A stretch of DNA of 64,000 nucleotides from a bacterium M00.F.Ca.ET.205.01.1.1 (GCA_004791255.1 SRUQ01000001.1:62001-126000); one strand, 5' to 3'. Counted from the stretch's first letter, positions 1 to 9,300 are shown. Notes: generated by a model not told the origin, from the letters alone. Numbers and translations are program-made.

Positions 1-1560
1 GCCGAAACCGCGGAAGGCGCCGGCAATCGGCCCATGTGTGTGGATCGCGCGGCCTTCGGCGCGGTAGTTCGGCGTCGCATAGGGGCCGGAGGCATGCACC
101 GGCACGCGGTTGGCCACGGTCGGGCCCCAGCTTGCATAGGCGCCGGTGTTGAAGTCGCCTTCGAAGACCATGCCGGTAACTTGGCCGGTCACATCGGCGC
201 CGATCGTCGCCTTCATCTCAGCGGGATGGCGCTTGGTGGTCGAGATCATCGATTCGTTGCGGGTGTAGGCAAGTGCGGCCGGTCGGCCGGTCTTCAGCGC
301 CACGAGGCCGATCAGCGGCTGCAGCGAGACATCGAGCTTGGAGCCGAAGCCGCCGCCGGTGGCGGTCGGTACGATGCGCACCTTGTCGACGGCAAGGCCG
401 AGCACCTTGGCCGTGTCGTCGCGGTCCATGTAGGGCGCCTGCGTGCAGGCGACGACAACCAGCGTTTCGCCGTCCAGATATGCATAGCCGGCTTCCGGTT
501 CGATATAGGCATGCTCGACATAGGAGGTGTCGATGGCGCCGGTGACGGTCACGGCTGCGGCGGCCAGCGCGGCCTCCGGATCGCCGCGCTCGACGAAGCC
601 CTTGGTCAAAAGGTTGGCCGGGCGGTTGCCGTGGATCAGCGCCACGCCCTCAATCCGCGCCTCGCAGGGCTGCAGCACATGCGGCAGTTCGCTCCAGCGG
701 ATGGGGAAATCCGACAGGTCGAGATCGAGGATCGCCTCGCGCTCGCCGGCGACCAGCGCCACGGCCTCGCCGCGAAGCCGGACAAAGCCTTCTGCTAGCG
801 CCGGCTGGTCGGCAAAGGGGCCGATGACGCCGAAACAATTCTTGCCGGCAATATCGGATGCCGTGAACACGCCGACGATGCCGGGATGTGTCTTTGCCCA
901 GCCATCCAGATCACCAAAGGCGAAGCTGGCGTGGTAATGCGGCGAGCGGACGACCAACACGGCCAGCGCATCGGCCGGGAAGGAATCGCCGCCGAACATC
1001 TCAACCCCGGTGACCTTCGGCACGCCGTCGAGGCGGACGGGGGACGAGCCGATGGCATGACCGGACTGCGGTAGCCGGAAATCCAGGCTTGCGGGTTGCC
1101 GGGAGGCATCCATCACCGCCGCGATGATCTTGCGGTAGCCGGTGCAGCGGCACAAAATGCCGCCAAGCGCGTCCTGCACCTCGATCTCGGTCGGGCTGGG
1201 CCTCTTCTCCAGCAGCGCCGTCGCCGCAACCAGCAGTGCCGGGGTGCAGATGCCGCATTGCGCGGCACCATGGGCGAGGAACGAGGCCTGCAACGCCGAC
1301 AACCGGCCGTTGGCGAGACCCTCGACCGTCGTAACCGCCGTGCCCGCGGCGGAGGCCGCCGGCATCAGGCAAGCGCAGACGGGATCGCCGTCGACCAGCA
1401 CCGTGCAGGCTCCGCAATCACCTGCGTCGCAGCCGACCTTGGTGCCAGTCAGCAGCAATTCGTCACGCAGGACCGAGGACAGCCGCCGTAGCGGCGGCAC
1501 ATTGACCGATACGGCGGCGCCATTGACCGCGAAGGCGATATCGGCGCGATCCATGCTCAT
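1..1560 (-). CDS. Molybdenum hydroxylase, fused [2Fe-2S] and molybdopterin-binding subunit (C-terminus off window)
   Basis: Xanthine dehydrogenase/aldehyde oxidase family protein that passes electrons from a hydroxylated substrate through Fe-S clusters to FAD; the substrate cannot be told. The first ~160 residues are the iron-sulfur part: C44-x4-C49-x2-C52-x11-C64 (plant-ferredoxin cluster), then the second cluster QCGIC...CRCTGY. The rest is the start of the Mo subunit, reaching a GAFRGFG cofactor-loop motif at the window edge. Small and large subunits are usually separate genes in three-subunit enzymes; here they are one frame. The start ATG overlaps the stop of the FAD-subunit gene by 4 bp (ATGA), so translation is probably coupled. 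About 520 codons are visible; the 3' end lies outside the window. Confidence 0.87.
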   Translation of the reverse strand, partial: MSMDRADIAFAVNGAAVSVNVPPLRRLSSVLRDELLLTGTKVGCDAGDCGACTVLVDGDPVCACLMPAASAAGTAVTTVEGLANGRLSALQASFLAHGAAQCGICTPALLVAATALLEKRPSPTEIEVQDALGGILCRCTGYRKIIAAVMDASRQPASLDFRLPQSGHAIGSSPVRLDGVPKVTGVEMFGGDSFPADALAVLVVRSPHYHASFAFGDLDGWAKTHPGIVGVFTASDIAGKNCFGVIGPFADQPALAEGFVRLRGEAVALVAGEREAILDLDLSDFPIRWSELPHVLQPCEARIEGVALIHGNRPANLLTKGFVERGDPEAALAAAAVTVTGAIDTSYVEHAYIEPEAGYAYLDGETLVVVACTQAPYMDRDDTAKVLGLAVDKVRIVPTATGGGFGSKLDVSLQPLIGLVALKTGRPAALAYTRNESMISTTKRHPAEMKATIGADVTGQVTGMVFEGDFNTGAYASWGPTVANRVPVHASGPYATPNYRAEGRAIHTHGPIAGAFRGFG

Positions 1561-2414
1561 GCGGCCACCTTGTCGCCTGTCGGCCTGCCTGCGGCCGTGA
1601 GCACAGCGCGCGCCACGATCTCGCGCACCGCATCGAGCCGGTACTCGGCGCTGCCGCGCACATCGGCGATCGGCGACAGCTCCGCCATCGGTGCGGACTG
1701 AATAGCAGTGATAAGCCCGGCATCCACGGGAAGCCCGCGCAACGCCGCTTCGACGCCGGCAAGCCGCTGGGCGACAGCCGAGCATGAGCCGACGGCGACC
1801 GCCGCATCCGCCACCGCGCCGTTCTCGGTGACGAGGCGCGTCGCCACCATGGCGATGGAGATGACGAGATAGCGCCGTGCACCAAGCTTGACGAAGGCCG
1901 ACGTGCCGGCTGCCGGTTTCGGCACGCGGATGGCTGTGACCATCTCGCCGGGCCGCAAGGCGGTGCGCCGATTGCCGAGAATGAACTCCGGCAAGGGCAG
2001 ATGGCGGGTCGCTGCCGCCGAACGCAGTTCGACCTCGGCGTCGAGGACGAGCAGGCCCGGCACGCCGTCGGCGGCGGGCGAAGCATTGCAGAGATTGCCG
2101 GCGACCGAGGCGACGTTCTGGATCTGGATGGAGCCAACCTCACGCGCGGCCTGTTTCAGCGCGTCGAACGCAGCCGGCAACGGATGGCGGATGACATCTG
2201 TCCAGGTCGTGCGCGCGCCGATGACCCAATGGCTATCGGTCTCGGCGATGCCGCGCAGCGCCGCCAGCCCATTGATATCGAGGACATTTTCGCGGAACGG
2301 CTTGCTGCCCTGCACCGGATAGAAATCGGTGCCGCCGGCAAGGATGCGCCAGGCGCCCTCGCCAAGCAGCGCGAGCGCCTCGTCGACGGTGGTGGGTTTC
2401 GCGTAACGGATCAC
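1557..2414 (-). CDS. Molybdenum hydroxylase FAD-binding subunit (CoxM/XdhB-like)
   Basis: 285-residue FAD subunit of the same hydroxylase. It has the PCMH-type FAD-binding features AGGTDFYP near residue 26 and SVAGNLCNASPAADGVP near 105-121, followed by the CO-dehydrogenase flavoprotein C-terminal domain. It takes electrons from the Fe-S subunit and passes them to NAD or another acceptor. The start is GTG; there is no nearby in-frame ATG that keeps the N-terminal MIRYAKPTTVDEAL segment typical of the family. It is the first gene of the minus-strand pair and diverges from pncA. Confidence 0.9.
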   Translation of the reverse strand: MIRYAKPTTVDEALALLGEGAWRILAGGTDFYPVQGSKPFRENVLDINGLAALRGIAETDSHWVIGARTTWTDVIRHPLPAAFDALKQAAREVGSIQIQNVASVAGNLCNASPAADGVPGLLVLDAEVELRSAAATRHLPLPEFILGNRRTALRPGEMVTAIRVPKPAAGTSAFVKLGARRYLVISIAMVATRLVTENGAVADAAVAVGSCSAVAQRLAGVEAALRGLPVDAGLITAIQSAPMAELSPIADVRGSAEYRLDAVREIVARAVLTAAGRPTGDKVAA

Positions 2415-2477
2415 GCTTTGCCTTCCCAGAAAAAGGGCCTTTCCGAGGAATTCGCTGGCGCTCGCTCCAGCGCAAAT

Positions 2478-2495
2478 TCATTCGTATGCAAATGA
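2478..2495. promoter_or_regulatory. Imperfect palindrome between the hydroxylase operon and pncA
   Basis: TCATT-N8-AATGA in the 245-bp divergent gap (2415-2659), with the AT-rich core TTCGTATGCAAA. The base composition is clearly lower in GC than the flanks. It is a possible operator for the hydroxylase genes; no regulator gene is adjacent. Short arms make this weak. Confidence 0.25.
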
Positions 2496-2659
2496 TATCA
2501 AGTCGGTGGGAATTGTCAAAGCCGGAGTTGCGGCATCCGCCCCACCGGCGAAGCGCCACGTATTTGTTATGCCGCCGGAGGTTGACGCGGGCGGCCATCT
2601 GGTCAAGTTTCTGCCTCCGGTCGCGACAGCGGCATCGAGACAGAGAGGAAGGACGCCGC

Positions 2660-3274
2660 ATGGCCGACGAAGCGCTTGTTGTCATCGACCTGCAGAACGA
2701 CTTTTGCCCGGGCGGCGCGCTTGCCGTTACAGGCGGCGACGAGATCGTGCCGTTGGTCAACGACCTGATCCGGCGAACCGACCATGTCGTGCTGACGCAG
2801 GACTGGCATCCCGCCGGCCATTCCAGCTTCGCCTCCAGCCATCCCGGCTCGCAGCCCTTCACCACGATCGACATGCCCTATGGCCCGCAGACGCTGTGGC
2901 CGGATCATTGCATCCAGGGCAGCCTGGGTTCGGATTTCCACTCGGGCCTGGCCTGGACCAAGGCGGAACTCGTCATCCGCAAGGGCTTTCGGCCCGATAT
3001 CGACAGCTATTCCGCCTTCTTCGAGAACGACCATAAGACGCAGACCGGCCTCACCGGCTATCTCAGGGAACGCGGCATCGAGACGATCACGCTGGTCGGG
3101 CTTGCCACCGATTTTTGCGTCGCCTATTCGGCGCTCGACGCGGTGAAGCAGGGCTTCAAGGCAACGGTGCGGCTGGACGCCTGCCGGGGCATCGATCTCG
3201 GCGGGTCGCTCGAGACGATGATCGCGCGCATGCGCGAAGCCGGCGTAACGCTCGAAGATCATTCGACGGATTGA
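2660..3274 (+). CDS. pncA: Nicotinamidase (isochorismatase-like hydrolase)
   Basis: Hydrolyses nicotinamide to nicotinate and ammonia in NAD salvage; cytoplasmic. 204 residues, normal for PncA. The catalytic triad is visible: D10 in VVIDLQNDF, K108 in VIRKGF and C153 in ATDFCV. Metal-site residues D48-x-H50 (QDWH) and H83 (PDHC) are also present, as is the DSYSAFFEN signature. The start chosen is the ATG giving MADEALVVIDLQ, behind GGAAGG; longer frames upstream have no family similarity. pncB, the next enzyme in the pathway, lies about 9 kb away in this window. The antiporter-like gene begins 7 bp after the stop, so the two are probably cotranscribed. Confidence 0.94.
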   Translation: MADEALVVIDLQNDFCPGGALAVTGGDEIVPLVNDLIRRTDHVVLTQDWHPAGHSSFASSHPGSQPFTTIDMPYGPQTLWPDHCIQGSLGSDFHSGLAWTKAELVIRKGFRPDIDSYSAFFENDHKTQTGLTGYLRERGIETITLVGLATDFCVAYSALDAVKQGFKATVRLDACRGIDLGGSLETMIARMREAGVTLEDHSTD

Positions 3275-3281
3275 CCGGACT

Positions 3282-4733
3282 GTGGGGCATCGAGGGGGGC
3301 TCAAGGGACTGGCGAGAGCATTGGCGGCGGGAACGCTCGCCGCAGCCTTCACCGCGCTGGCACAACCGACTCTCGCCGCCGAAGCTCACGAGCTACCCGG
3401 CGCGGCGATGTCGCTCTGGTGGGTGCTGCCCTTTGCCGGCCTGCTTTTGTCGATCGCGACCGGGCCGCTGCTTTTCCACCATGTATGGGAGCACCATTAC
3501 GGCAAGATCGCGGCCCTGTGGGCGGCCCTGGTGGTGGCGCCGCTGGCGCTTGCCTTCGGCCTGCCCTTGGCAACCGAAGCGGTGCTGCACACCCTGCTCA
3601 CCGAGTACCTCTCCTTCATAATCCTGTTGTTCGCGCTGTTCACCATTTCGGGCGGCATTCTGGTGGCCGGCAACATCCATGGCACGCCGCTGGTCAATGC
3701 CGGGCTGCTTTTGGTCGGCGCCTTGCTGGCCTCGGTGATCGGCACGACCGGCGCCTCGATGATACTGATCCGGCCGGTCATCCGCGCCAACGACGCCAGG
3801 CCATTCAACGCCCATGTCGTCATCTTCTTCATCTTCCTGGTGTCCAACATCGGCGGTTCGCTGACGCCGCTCGGCGACCCGCCGCTGTTCGTCGGGTTCC
3901 TGCGCGGGGTCGACTTTTTCTGGACCACCGCCAATCTCTGGCGCGAGACGCTGTTTGCCGGCGGCGTCGTGCTGGCGGTGTTCCTGGCCATCGACATTAT
4001 CCTGCATCGGCGCGAGGCCGGCGCGCCCAAGATCAAGGATCCAACGCCGGATTCGAAAGTGCGCATTCGCGGCCTGCCCAATCTGCCGCTGCTCGCCGGC
4101 GTCATCGGCGCCATCCTGCTGTCGGCGACCTGGAAACCAGGGGTGAGTTTTTCCATTCAAGGAGTTGCCCTCGAGTTGCAGAACCTGGTGCGTGATGCCA
4201 TCATCCTGGCGCTCGCCTTCGTTTCGCTGGCGATTTCGCGCAAGGAGTACCGCGAGGCGAACGGCTTCAACTGGGGGCCGATAGCGGAAGTGGCAAAGCT
4301 GTTCGCCGGCATTTTCATCTGCATCGTGCCGGTCATCGCCATCCTGCGGGCCGGCCACGACGGCGCGGCGGCGCCGCTGGTCGCGCTCGTCACCTCGGCG
4401 CAAGGCACGCCTGACAATCTCGCCTATTTCTGGCTGACCGGAGCGCTGTCGTCCTTCCTCGACAACGCGCCGACCTATCTGGTGTTCTTCGAGCTTGCCG
4501 GCGGCGACGCAAAGCACCTGATGATCGAGGCCGCCTCGACGCTCGCAGCTATCTCGGCCGGCGCGGTGTTCATGGGTGCCAACACCTATATCGGCAACGC
4601 GCCCAACTTCATGGTCTATGCGATTGCCCGGCAGCGCGGCGTGCAGATGCCCGGCTTCTTCGGTTACATGGCTTGGTCGGGCCTGGTGCTGATCCCGACG
4701 TTTTTGATTGCCGGTTTTCTGTTTTTCGGGTGA
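3282..4733 (+). CDS. NhaD/CitMHS-type sodium:proton antiporter-like membrane protein
   Basis: 483-residue inner-membrane protein with about a dozen hydrophobic segments. It has an N-terminal signal-like segment ending near ALAQPTLAAEA and family motifs such as SNIGGSLTPLGDPPLF near residue 190 and LDNAPTYLVF near 392. These are typical of the ion-transporter superfamily that includes NhaD antiporters and CitM/arsenite carriers. It probably exchanges Na+ and H+, but the ion is not proven. The start is GTG, 7 bp after pncA. The small hairpin CGGCT-TCAA-AGCCG at 4746-4759 follows the stop. Confidence 0.75.
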   Translation: MGHRGGLKGLARALAAGTLAAAFTALAQPTLAAEAHELPGAAMSLWWVLPFAGLLLSIATGPLLFHHVWEHHYGKIAALWAALVVAPLALAFGLPLATEAVLHTLLTEYLSFIILLFALFTISGGILVAGNIHGTPLVNAGLLLVGALLASVIGTTGASMILIRPVIRANDARPFNAHVVIFFIFLVSNIGGSLTPLGDPPLFVGFLRGVDFFWTTANLWRETLFAGGVVLAVFLAIDIILHRREAGAPKIKDPTPDSKVRIRGLPNLPLLAGVIGAILLSATWKPGVSFSIQGVALELQNLVRDAIILALAFVSLAISRKEYREANGFNWGPIAEVAKLFAGIFICIVPVIAILRAGHDGAAAPLVALVTSAQGTPDNLAYFWLTGALSSFLDNAPTYLVFFELAGGDAKHLMIEAASTLAAISAGAVFMGANTYIGNAPNFMVYAIARQRGVQMPGFFGYMAWSGLVLIPTFLIAGFLFFG

Positions 4734-4899
4734 GCCAGTTGCCGTCGGCTTCAAAGCCGGGACCGGCCAGCCCGCGGCATGGGGCCGACAGCGCTTGCGT
4801 ATGCGTGGCCGGCGATTTCTGCTATGAGCGAGGAGAGATGCGGGACCGACTGAACGCTGAACCGAGGAATGCGTATCGAAGCTTATTGCTGGGGCGACA

Positions 4900-5874
4900 A
4901 TGACCATCCAAGCCGGGAGCCTGCCCTATCTGGGAGGCGAATTCCTGCATAGCCTGACGATTTCCACGTCCGACATGGTCGATGAAATCGAGCGGCAGAT
5001 CGTCGGCCAGAGGCAAGGGAAGGTATGGTGCGCGCCCAAGGCGGTGGTTCTGCCGGGCGACGACCGCTACATCATGGCGACACTCGGTGTCGCGACCGAG
5101 CCCCGGGTGCTGGCGACCAAATCGTTGGTGGTCAACCCCCGCAACGCCGAGCGGGGAATTCCAACCCTGAACTCGCTGGTCACCCTTCTCGACGGTGAGA
5201 CGGGACTGCCGCTCGCCGTGGTCGACGGCAATTGGATAACGTCGAAACGCACGGCCGGTCTAAGCGCCGTGGCGGCCAGGCGTCTGGCTCGGGCCGACTC
5301 CGCTTGCGTCGCGTTCATCGGTTGCGGTGTTCAGGCGCGCGGTCATCTCGAGGTCCTGGCTGATCTTTTTCCGTTGCAAGAGATTCGCGCCTTTGGCCGG
5401 GGCAAAGGCAATCGTGACGCATTGTGTCGGCTGGCCGAGACGCGCGGCCTGACCGCAATACCGAGGGATACTGCCAAAGAGGCGATCAAGCCTGCCGACA
5501 TCGTGGTGACGACGGTCACTTTGGTGCCCGAGCCCGTTCCATTTTTGGATGCGCATTGGCTGAAGACCGGAGCATTCGCGACCATGACCGATCTGGCCCT
5601 GCCCTGGCTACCTGAAACGATGGTTACCTTCGATCGCATCGTCATAGATGATTTGGTGCAGGAGGCGCAGATGAGCAAGCCTATGGTGAGGCCCGAGCTC
5701 GTTGCCGGCGACCTGTCAGGTTTGGTCGGCGGCGATGTGCCAGGTCGTCAGAGCGCAAGTGAGCGAACAGCTTTCACGTTCCGCGGCATGGCGGTTGGTG
5801 ATCTCGCACTAGCCGGCCTGGCATTCGCACGCGCGAAAGCGGTCGGGGCGCTGGATGTCCAGTATCGGACCTGA
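4900..5874 (+). CDS. Ornithine cyclodeaminase/mu-crystallin family protein
   Basis: 324-residue NAD(P)-binding protein of the OCD/mu-crystallin fold. It shows the substrate/active-site segment ATKSLVVNP near residue 70, DGNWITSKRTAGLSAVA near 110-126 and the Rossmann motif FIGCGVQARGHL near 140. Members include ornithine cyclodeaminase, alanine dehydrogenase and pyrroline-2-carboxylate reductase, and the sequence alone does not decide between them. It is monocistronic, flanked by the antiporter (same strand) and the convergent liv operon 34 bp away. The weak RBS (ggggcgaca) is ahead of the ATG. Confidence 0.85.
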   Translation: MTIQAGSLPYLGGEFLHSLTISTSDMVDEIERQIVGQRQGKVWCAPKAVVLPGDDRYIMATLGVATEPRVLATKSLVVNPRNAERGIPTLNSLVTLLDGETGLPLAVVDGNWITSKRTAGLSAVAARRLARADSACVAFIGCGVQARGHLEVLADLFPLQEIRAFGRGKGNRDALCRLAETRGLTAIPRDTAKEAIKPADIVVTTVTLVPEPVPFLDAHWLKTGAFATMTDLALPWLPETMVTFDRIVIDDLVQEAQMSKPMVRPELVAGDLSGLVGGDVPGRQSASERTAFTFRGMAVGDLALAGLAFARAKAVGALDVQYRT

Positions 5875-5908
5875 CGTCGGTTCGTAGGCCCCTCATAGTT
5901 TCCCGTGG

Positions 5909-6643
5909 TCAGCCCACCCCTACATACCTGCGCACCGCCGAGGGGTCGGCGCGCAGGTCCTCGACGCCGACTGTCTGGCGGTTGCGGCCGTTCTCGATGA
6001 AGGCAACGCGGTTGGCGACGGACAGCACCGCATCGACCCGCTGCTCGACCAGAATGGTCGAGACGTCCATTTCGCGCAGTTTCGATACCGTCTCGCGGAT
6101 CTTGGCGATCATCGATGGCATCAGCCCTTCGGTCGGTTCGTCGAGCAGGAGCACCTTCGGTTCGAGGCAGAGTGCGCGCGCCATGGCCAGCATCTGCTGC
6201 TCGCCGCCGGACAATGTGCCGGAACGTTGCCGCAGCCGCTGGCGCAGCAATGGAAAAAGGTCGAGAACGTTTTCCCGCACGGCCTTGCCCTTGCCTCGCG
6301 CCATCAGCCCGATCTCGATATTTTCAGCCACCGTCATTTCGGCGAATAGCCGCCGGCCCTGTGGCACATAAGCGACGCCCACCTTCGGCACCTCATGCGC
6401 CGGCAGGCCGGTCAATTCCTGGCCCGCGAGCCGGATCGAGCCGGCGCTCGCCGGAACCAGTCCCATGATCGCCTTCAGCGTCGTCGTCTTGCCGGCGCCG
6501 TTGCGGCCAAACAGGCAAAGCACCTCGCCCTTGTTCAGCACAAGATCAAGCCCGTAGAGCACCTGGACCTCGCCATAGAAGCAATCGAGACCAGAGATCG
6601 CCAGCGCCTCGGATTTTCGCTTCGCCTTGTTCGTTTCGGTCAT
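5909..6643 (-). CDS. livF: Branched-chain amino-acid ABC importer ATPase LivF
   Basis: 244-residue ATPase of a HAAT-type importer. It has Walker A GRNGAGKTTT near residue 48, ABC signature LSGGEQQML near 145, Walker B VLLLDEPTEG near 165 and the switch His replaced in the VEQR context (ILVEQRVD), as is common in LivF. It energises uptake at the cytoplasmic face together with LivG. Its ATG overlaps the livG stop by 4 bp. It is the last gene of the operon. Confidence 0.92.
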   Translation of the reverse strand: MTETNKAKRKSEALAISGLDCFYGEVQVLYGLDLVLNKGEVLCLFGRNGAGKTTTLKAIMGLVPASAGSIRLAGQELTGLPAHEVPKVGVAYVPQGRRLFAEMTVAENIEIGLMARGKGKAVRENVLDLFPLLRQRLRQRSGTLSGGEQQMLAMARALCLEPKVLLLDEPTEGLMPSMIAKIRETVSKLREMDVSTILVEQRVDAVLSVANRVAFIENGRNRQTVGVEDLRADPSAVRRYVGVG

Positions 6644-7365
6644 GGGGCGGTCCCCAGATAGGCTTCCTGCACCGCAGCGTTCTCGCGGATCTGCTCCGGC
6701 GTGCCTTCGGCCAGGATCCTGCCGGCGTTGAAGACGGTGATGCGGTCGGCCAGGTCCATGACGACCGGCATGTTGTGCTCGATCAAGAGCACGGTAGCGC
6801 TCCTGGCGATCTCGCGCACCAGAGTGATGAAATTGTCGATCTCGCTGTCGGCCAGCCCTTGCGTCGGCTCATCCAGGATCAGCAGGCGCGGCTTCAGCGC
6901 CAGCCCCATCGCCACTTCGAGCAGGCGCTGGTGGCCGTAGGACAATTGCCCGGCAGGCATGTGAGCGCGCCCGGCAAGGCCGGTCCGTTCCAGTGCGGCC
7001 ATCACGCCGGCCCGCACCGCGCCCTTGGAGCGGCCGTCGCTCAGCGTGCGCTGCACCGGCAGCGCGACATTGTCGTAGGCGCTGAGATTGGCGAAGACGC
7101 TGGTGATCTGGAATGTGTAGGCGATGCCCTGGCGGACCCTGACATAGGCCGGCAGGCTGGTGATGTCGGCGCCATCGAAGACGATCATGCCCGACGAGGG
7201 CTGGATGCGGCCGCTGACCAGGCTGACGAAGGTGGTTTTGCCGGCCCCGTTGGGTCCGATCACGGCGCGGATTTCGCCGGGCATCAAGGCGAAATCGACA
7301 CCATCGACGGCGCGCAGGCCGCCAAAGCTGCGTGACAGCCCCTTGGTCGTCAGCAGCGGCGTCAT
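6640..7365 (-). CDS. livG: Branched-chain amino-acid ABC importer ATPase LivG
   Basis: 241-residue partner ATPase. It has Walker A GPNGAGKTTF, signature LSYGHQRLLEVAM, Walker B LLILDEPTQGL and the LivG-typical LIEHNMPVVMDLADRI segment. The frame is open for 66 codons further upstream, but MTPLLTTKGLSRSFGG is the family start. That ATG overlaps the livM stop by 4 bp (ATGA), so the upstream extension is a shadow inside livM. Confidence 0.92.
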   Translation of the reverse strand: MTPLLTTKGLSRSFGGLRAVDGVDFALMPGEIRAVIGPNGAGKTTFVSLVSGRIQPSSGMIVFDGADITSLPAYVRVRQGIAYTFQITSVFANLSAYDNVALPVQRTLSDGRSKGAVRAGVMAALERTGLAGRAHMPAGQLSYGHQRLLEVAMGLALKPRLLILDEPTQGLADSEIDNFITLVREIARSATVLLIEHNMPVVMDLADRITVFNAGRILAEGTPEQIRENAAVQEAYLGTAP

Positions 7366-8324
7366 GGCAGCCACCCGAGCCAGCGCTGGCGGATGGTGCC
7401 AAGAATGCCCTTCGGGGAAAACAGCACCAGCAGGATCAGCGCCACGCCGACAATCAGCAGATAGGCCGAGGTGTAGCCGCTGGTGATGTCGATGACATAG
7501 TACATGAACAGCGTGCCGAGCAGCGGCCCGAGCGTCGTGGCACCGCCGCCGAGCAGCACCCACAGCAGCGGCAGGATCGAATATTGCACCGACGCGAAGC
7601 TCGAGCCGACATAGCCGAACAGCAGCGCGTAGGCGGCGCCCGAGGCGGCGCAGATCGTCCCGGAGAGGACGACGGCGCCGAGCTTGTTGGAGAAGGTGTC
7701 GTAGCCCAGCATCTTCGTACGCTCCTCGTTCTCGCGGATGGCGACCAGCACGCGGCCATAGCGGGAGCGCACGACGGCGAGCGTGACCAGCAGGACGATC
7801 GAGAACAGCGTCAGCGCCATCATGTAGCGCACGGTCGGATTGGTGAGATCGAAGGATGCTGCGCCGAGGACGAGGACACGCGCCGGCTGCGGCACCACCA
7901 TGCCCTGATCGCCGCCGGTCCAGACGGCGAAATAGAGGATGATGAGGTAGAAGACCTGCGCGAACATCATGGTGACGATCATGAAGGCGACGCCCGTGGT
8001 GCGCAGCGCCAGCAGGCCAATGACCAGCGCGAGCAGCGCGCCGCAGGCGATGCCGGCGGCGAAGGCGGCCGGCACGTTCCAGCCGAGATGGATGACCGAG
8101 AGGCCGGCGCCGTAGAGCCCGGCGGCGAAGAACATGGCGTGGCCGAGACTGAGCAGGCCGACATAGCCGAACAGCATGTTGTAGCCCATGGCGAACACCG
8201 CCAGCACCATGATGCGGGCAAGCAGGCCGTGGTGATAGTCGGGCAGGACGAAGCTCAGCACGAACAGCAGCGCAATGACGCCGAGATGCAGGGCATAGGC
8301 TTTTGCCGGCGAAACTTCGCTCAT
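7362..8324 (-). CDS. livM: Branched-chain amino-acid ABC importer permease LivM
   Basis: 320-residue membrane permease of the LivHM family with about nine hydrophobic segments and the conserved loop SLGHAMFFAAGLYGAGL near residue 59. It has the typical AIRENEERTKMLGYD cytoplasmic EAA-like motif near 195 and the C-terminal LFSPKGILGTIRQRW. It forms the channel with LivH. It overlaps livG downstream and livH upstream by 4 bp each, so the four transport genes are a tightly coupled set. Confidence 0.92.
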   Translation of the reverse strand: MSEVSPAKAYALHLGVIALLFVLSFVLPDYHHGLLARIMVLAVFAMGYNMLFGYVGLLSLGHAMFFAAGLYGAGLSVIHLGWNVPAAFAAGIACGALLALVIGLLALRTTGVAFMIVTMMFAQVFYLIILYFAVWTGGDQGMVVPQPARVLVLGAASFDLTNPTVRYMMALTLFSIVLLVTLAVVRSRYGRVLVAIRENEERTKMLGYDTFSNKLGAVVLSGTICAASGAAYALLFGYVGSSFASVQYSILPLLWVLLGGGATTLGPLLGTLFMYYVIDITSGYTSAYLLIVGVALILLVLFSPKGILGTIRQRWLGWLP

Positions 8325-9202
8325 CGCGACGCCGTCCCGAACAGGCCTTGCGGCCTGAACACCAGCACCATGGCCACCAACAGCGTGGCGATGATCTTGG
8401 CCAGCGTCGGCGAAAAGAACACCGAGATGATGCCGTCGGAGAGGCCGATCAGCACGGCGGCGACCACTGTGCCGCGCAGCGAACCGAGGCCACCGATGAT
8501 GACGACGATGAAGGACAGCAGCAGCGGATCCTGCCCCATCAAATAATGCGCCTGGCTGATCGGCACGATGAGCACCGCGGCGATGGCCGCCAGCATGGCG
8601 CCGAGCGCGAAGACACCGCCATAGACACGGCCGACAGGGATGCCGAAGGCCTGAGCGGTCTCACTGTCATACTGGGTGGCGCGCATGACGAGGCCGATCT
8701 TGGTGCGCGTCAGCACCAGCCATGTCGCGAGCAGCAGCAGCGCGGAAGCGGCAATGATGGACAGCTTGTAGCCGGAGTAGCCGAACCACGGCAGCAGGAT
8801 ACGGTAGCTGAATGGCGGCTCCACCGGCCGCGCCTCCGGGCCGTAGAAGGTCAGCGCCAATTGCTGGATGATGTAGAGCATGCCGATGGTGGCCACGATG
8901 GTGGCTTCCGGATTGTAGTTGAGCCGGCGCAGCACCAGCCGTTCGGCGATGAGCGCGATGGCGCCGACAATCAGCGGCGCAATCACCAGTGCCGCCAGGA
9001 AACCGAGCGCCGGATGGCCACCGATTGCCGATGTGATCGCCCAGGCGAGCACGGCGCCGAGCATGAAGAACTCGCCATGCGCGACATTGACGACGCGCAT
9101 GACGCCGAACACCAGCGACAGCCCAAGCGCCGTCAGCGCCAGCACGGCTGAAGTGACGAGGCCTTCGAGGGCGGCAAGGAGGAGGTGGGGTCCGAAATGC
9201 AT
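8321..9202 (-). CDS. livH: Branched-chain amino-acid ABC importer permease LivH
   Basis: 293-residue permease with the LivH hallmark segment LSLVFGVMRVVNVAHGEF near the N-terminus and QSDSE-like TQYDSETAQAFGIPVGRVY near residue 180. The start is the ATG of MHFGPHLLLAALEGL. A longer open frame upstream only translates the GC-rich intergenic repeat and is rejected. The gap to the binding-protein gene is 141 bp and holds two palindromic elements, unlike the overlapping junctions elsewhere in the operon. Confidence 0.92.
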   Translation of the reverse strand: MHFGPHLLLAALEGLVTSAVLALTALGLSLVFGVMRVVNVAHGEFFMLGAVLAWAITSAIGGHPALGFLAALVIAPLIVGAIALIAERLVLRRLNYNPEATIVATIGMLYIIQQLALTFYGPEARPVEPPFSYRILLPWFGYSGYKLSIIAASALLLLATWLVLTRTKIGLVMRATQYDSETAQAFGIPVGRVYGGVFALGAMLAAIAAVLIVPISQAHYLMGQDPLLLSFIVVIIGGLGSLRGTVVAAVLIGLSDGIISVFFSPTLAKIIATLLVAMVLVFRPQGLFGTASR

Positions 9203-9204
9203 AG

Positions 9205-9300
9205 GGCGCCCTAGACCCTCCCCCTTGTGGGGAGGGTGACCGCGAAACGGTCGGGTGGGGGGTGGGGCACGGGCCGTCGCGACCCCCACCCCGTCTCTTA
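9205..9300. repeat. Palindromic GC-rich intergenic mosaic element
   Basis: Two inverted repeats side by side: ACCCTCCCC-N5-GGGGAGGGT (9215-9237), and GGGTGGGGG (9253-9261) with CCCCCACCC (9283-9291). The second has the same build (GGTCGGGTG...CACCC) as the element at 36498-36542. Elements of this look recur in intergenic DNA of Rhizobiales, from my recollection. In the transcript it lies between the SBP gene and livH. Confidence 0.7.

Noticed and set aside
3393..4907. 504-codon minus-strand frame opposite the antiporter gene
   Set aside because: Charged, repetitive composition typical of antisense to membrane-protein codons; no RBS.
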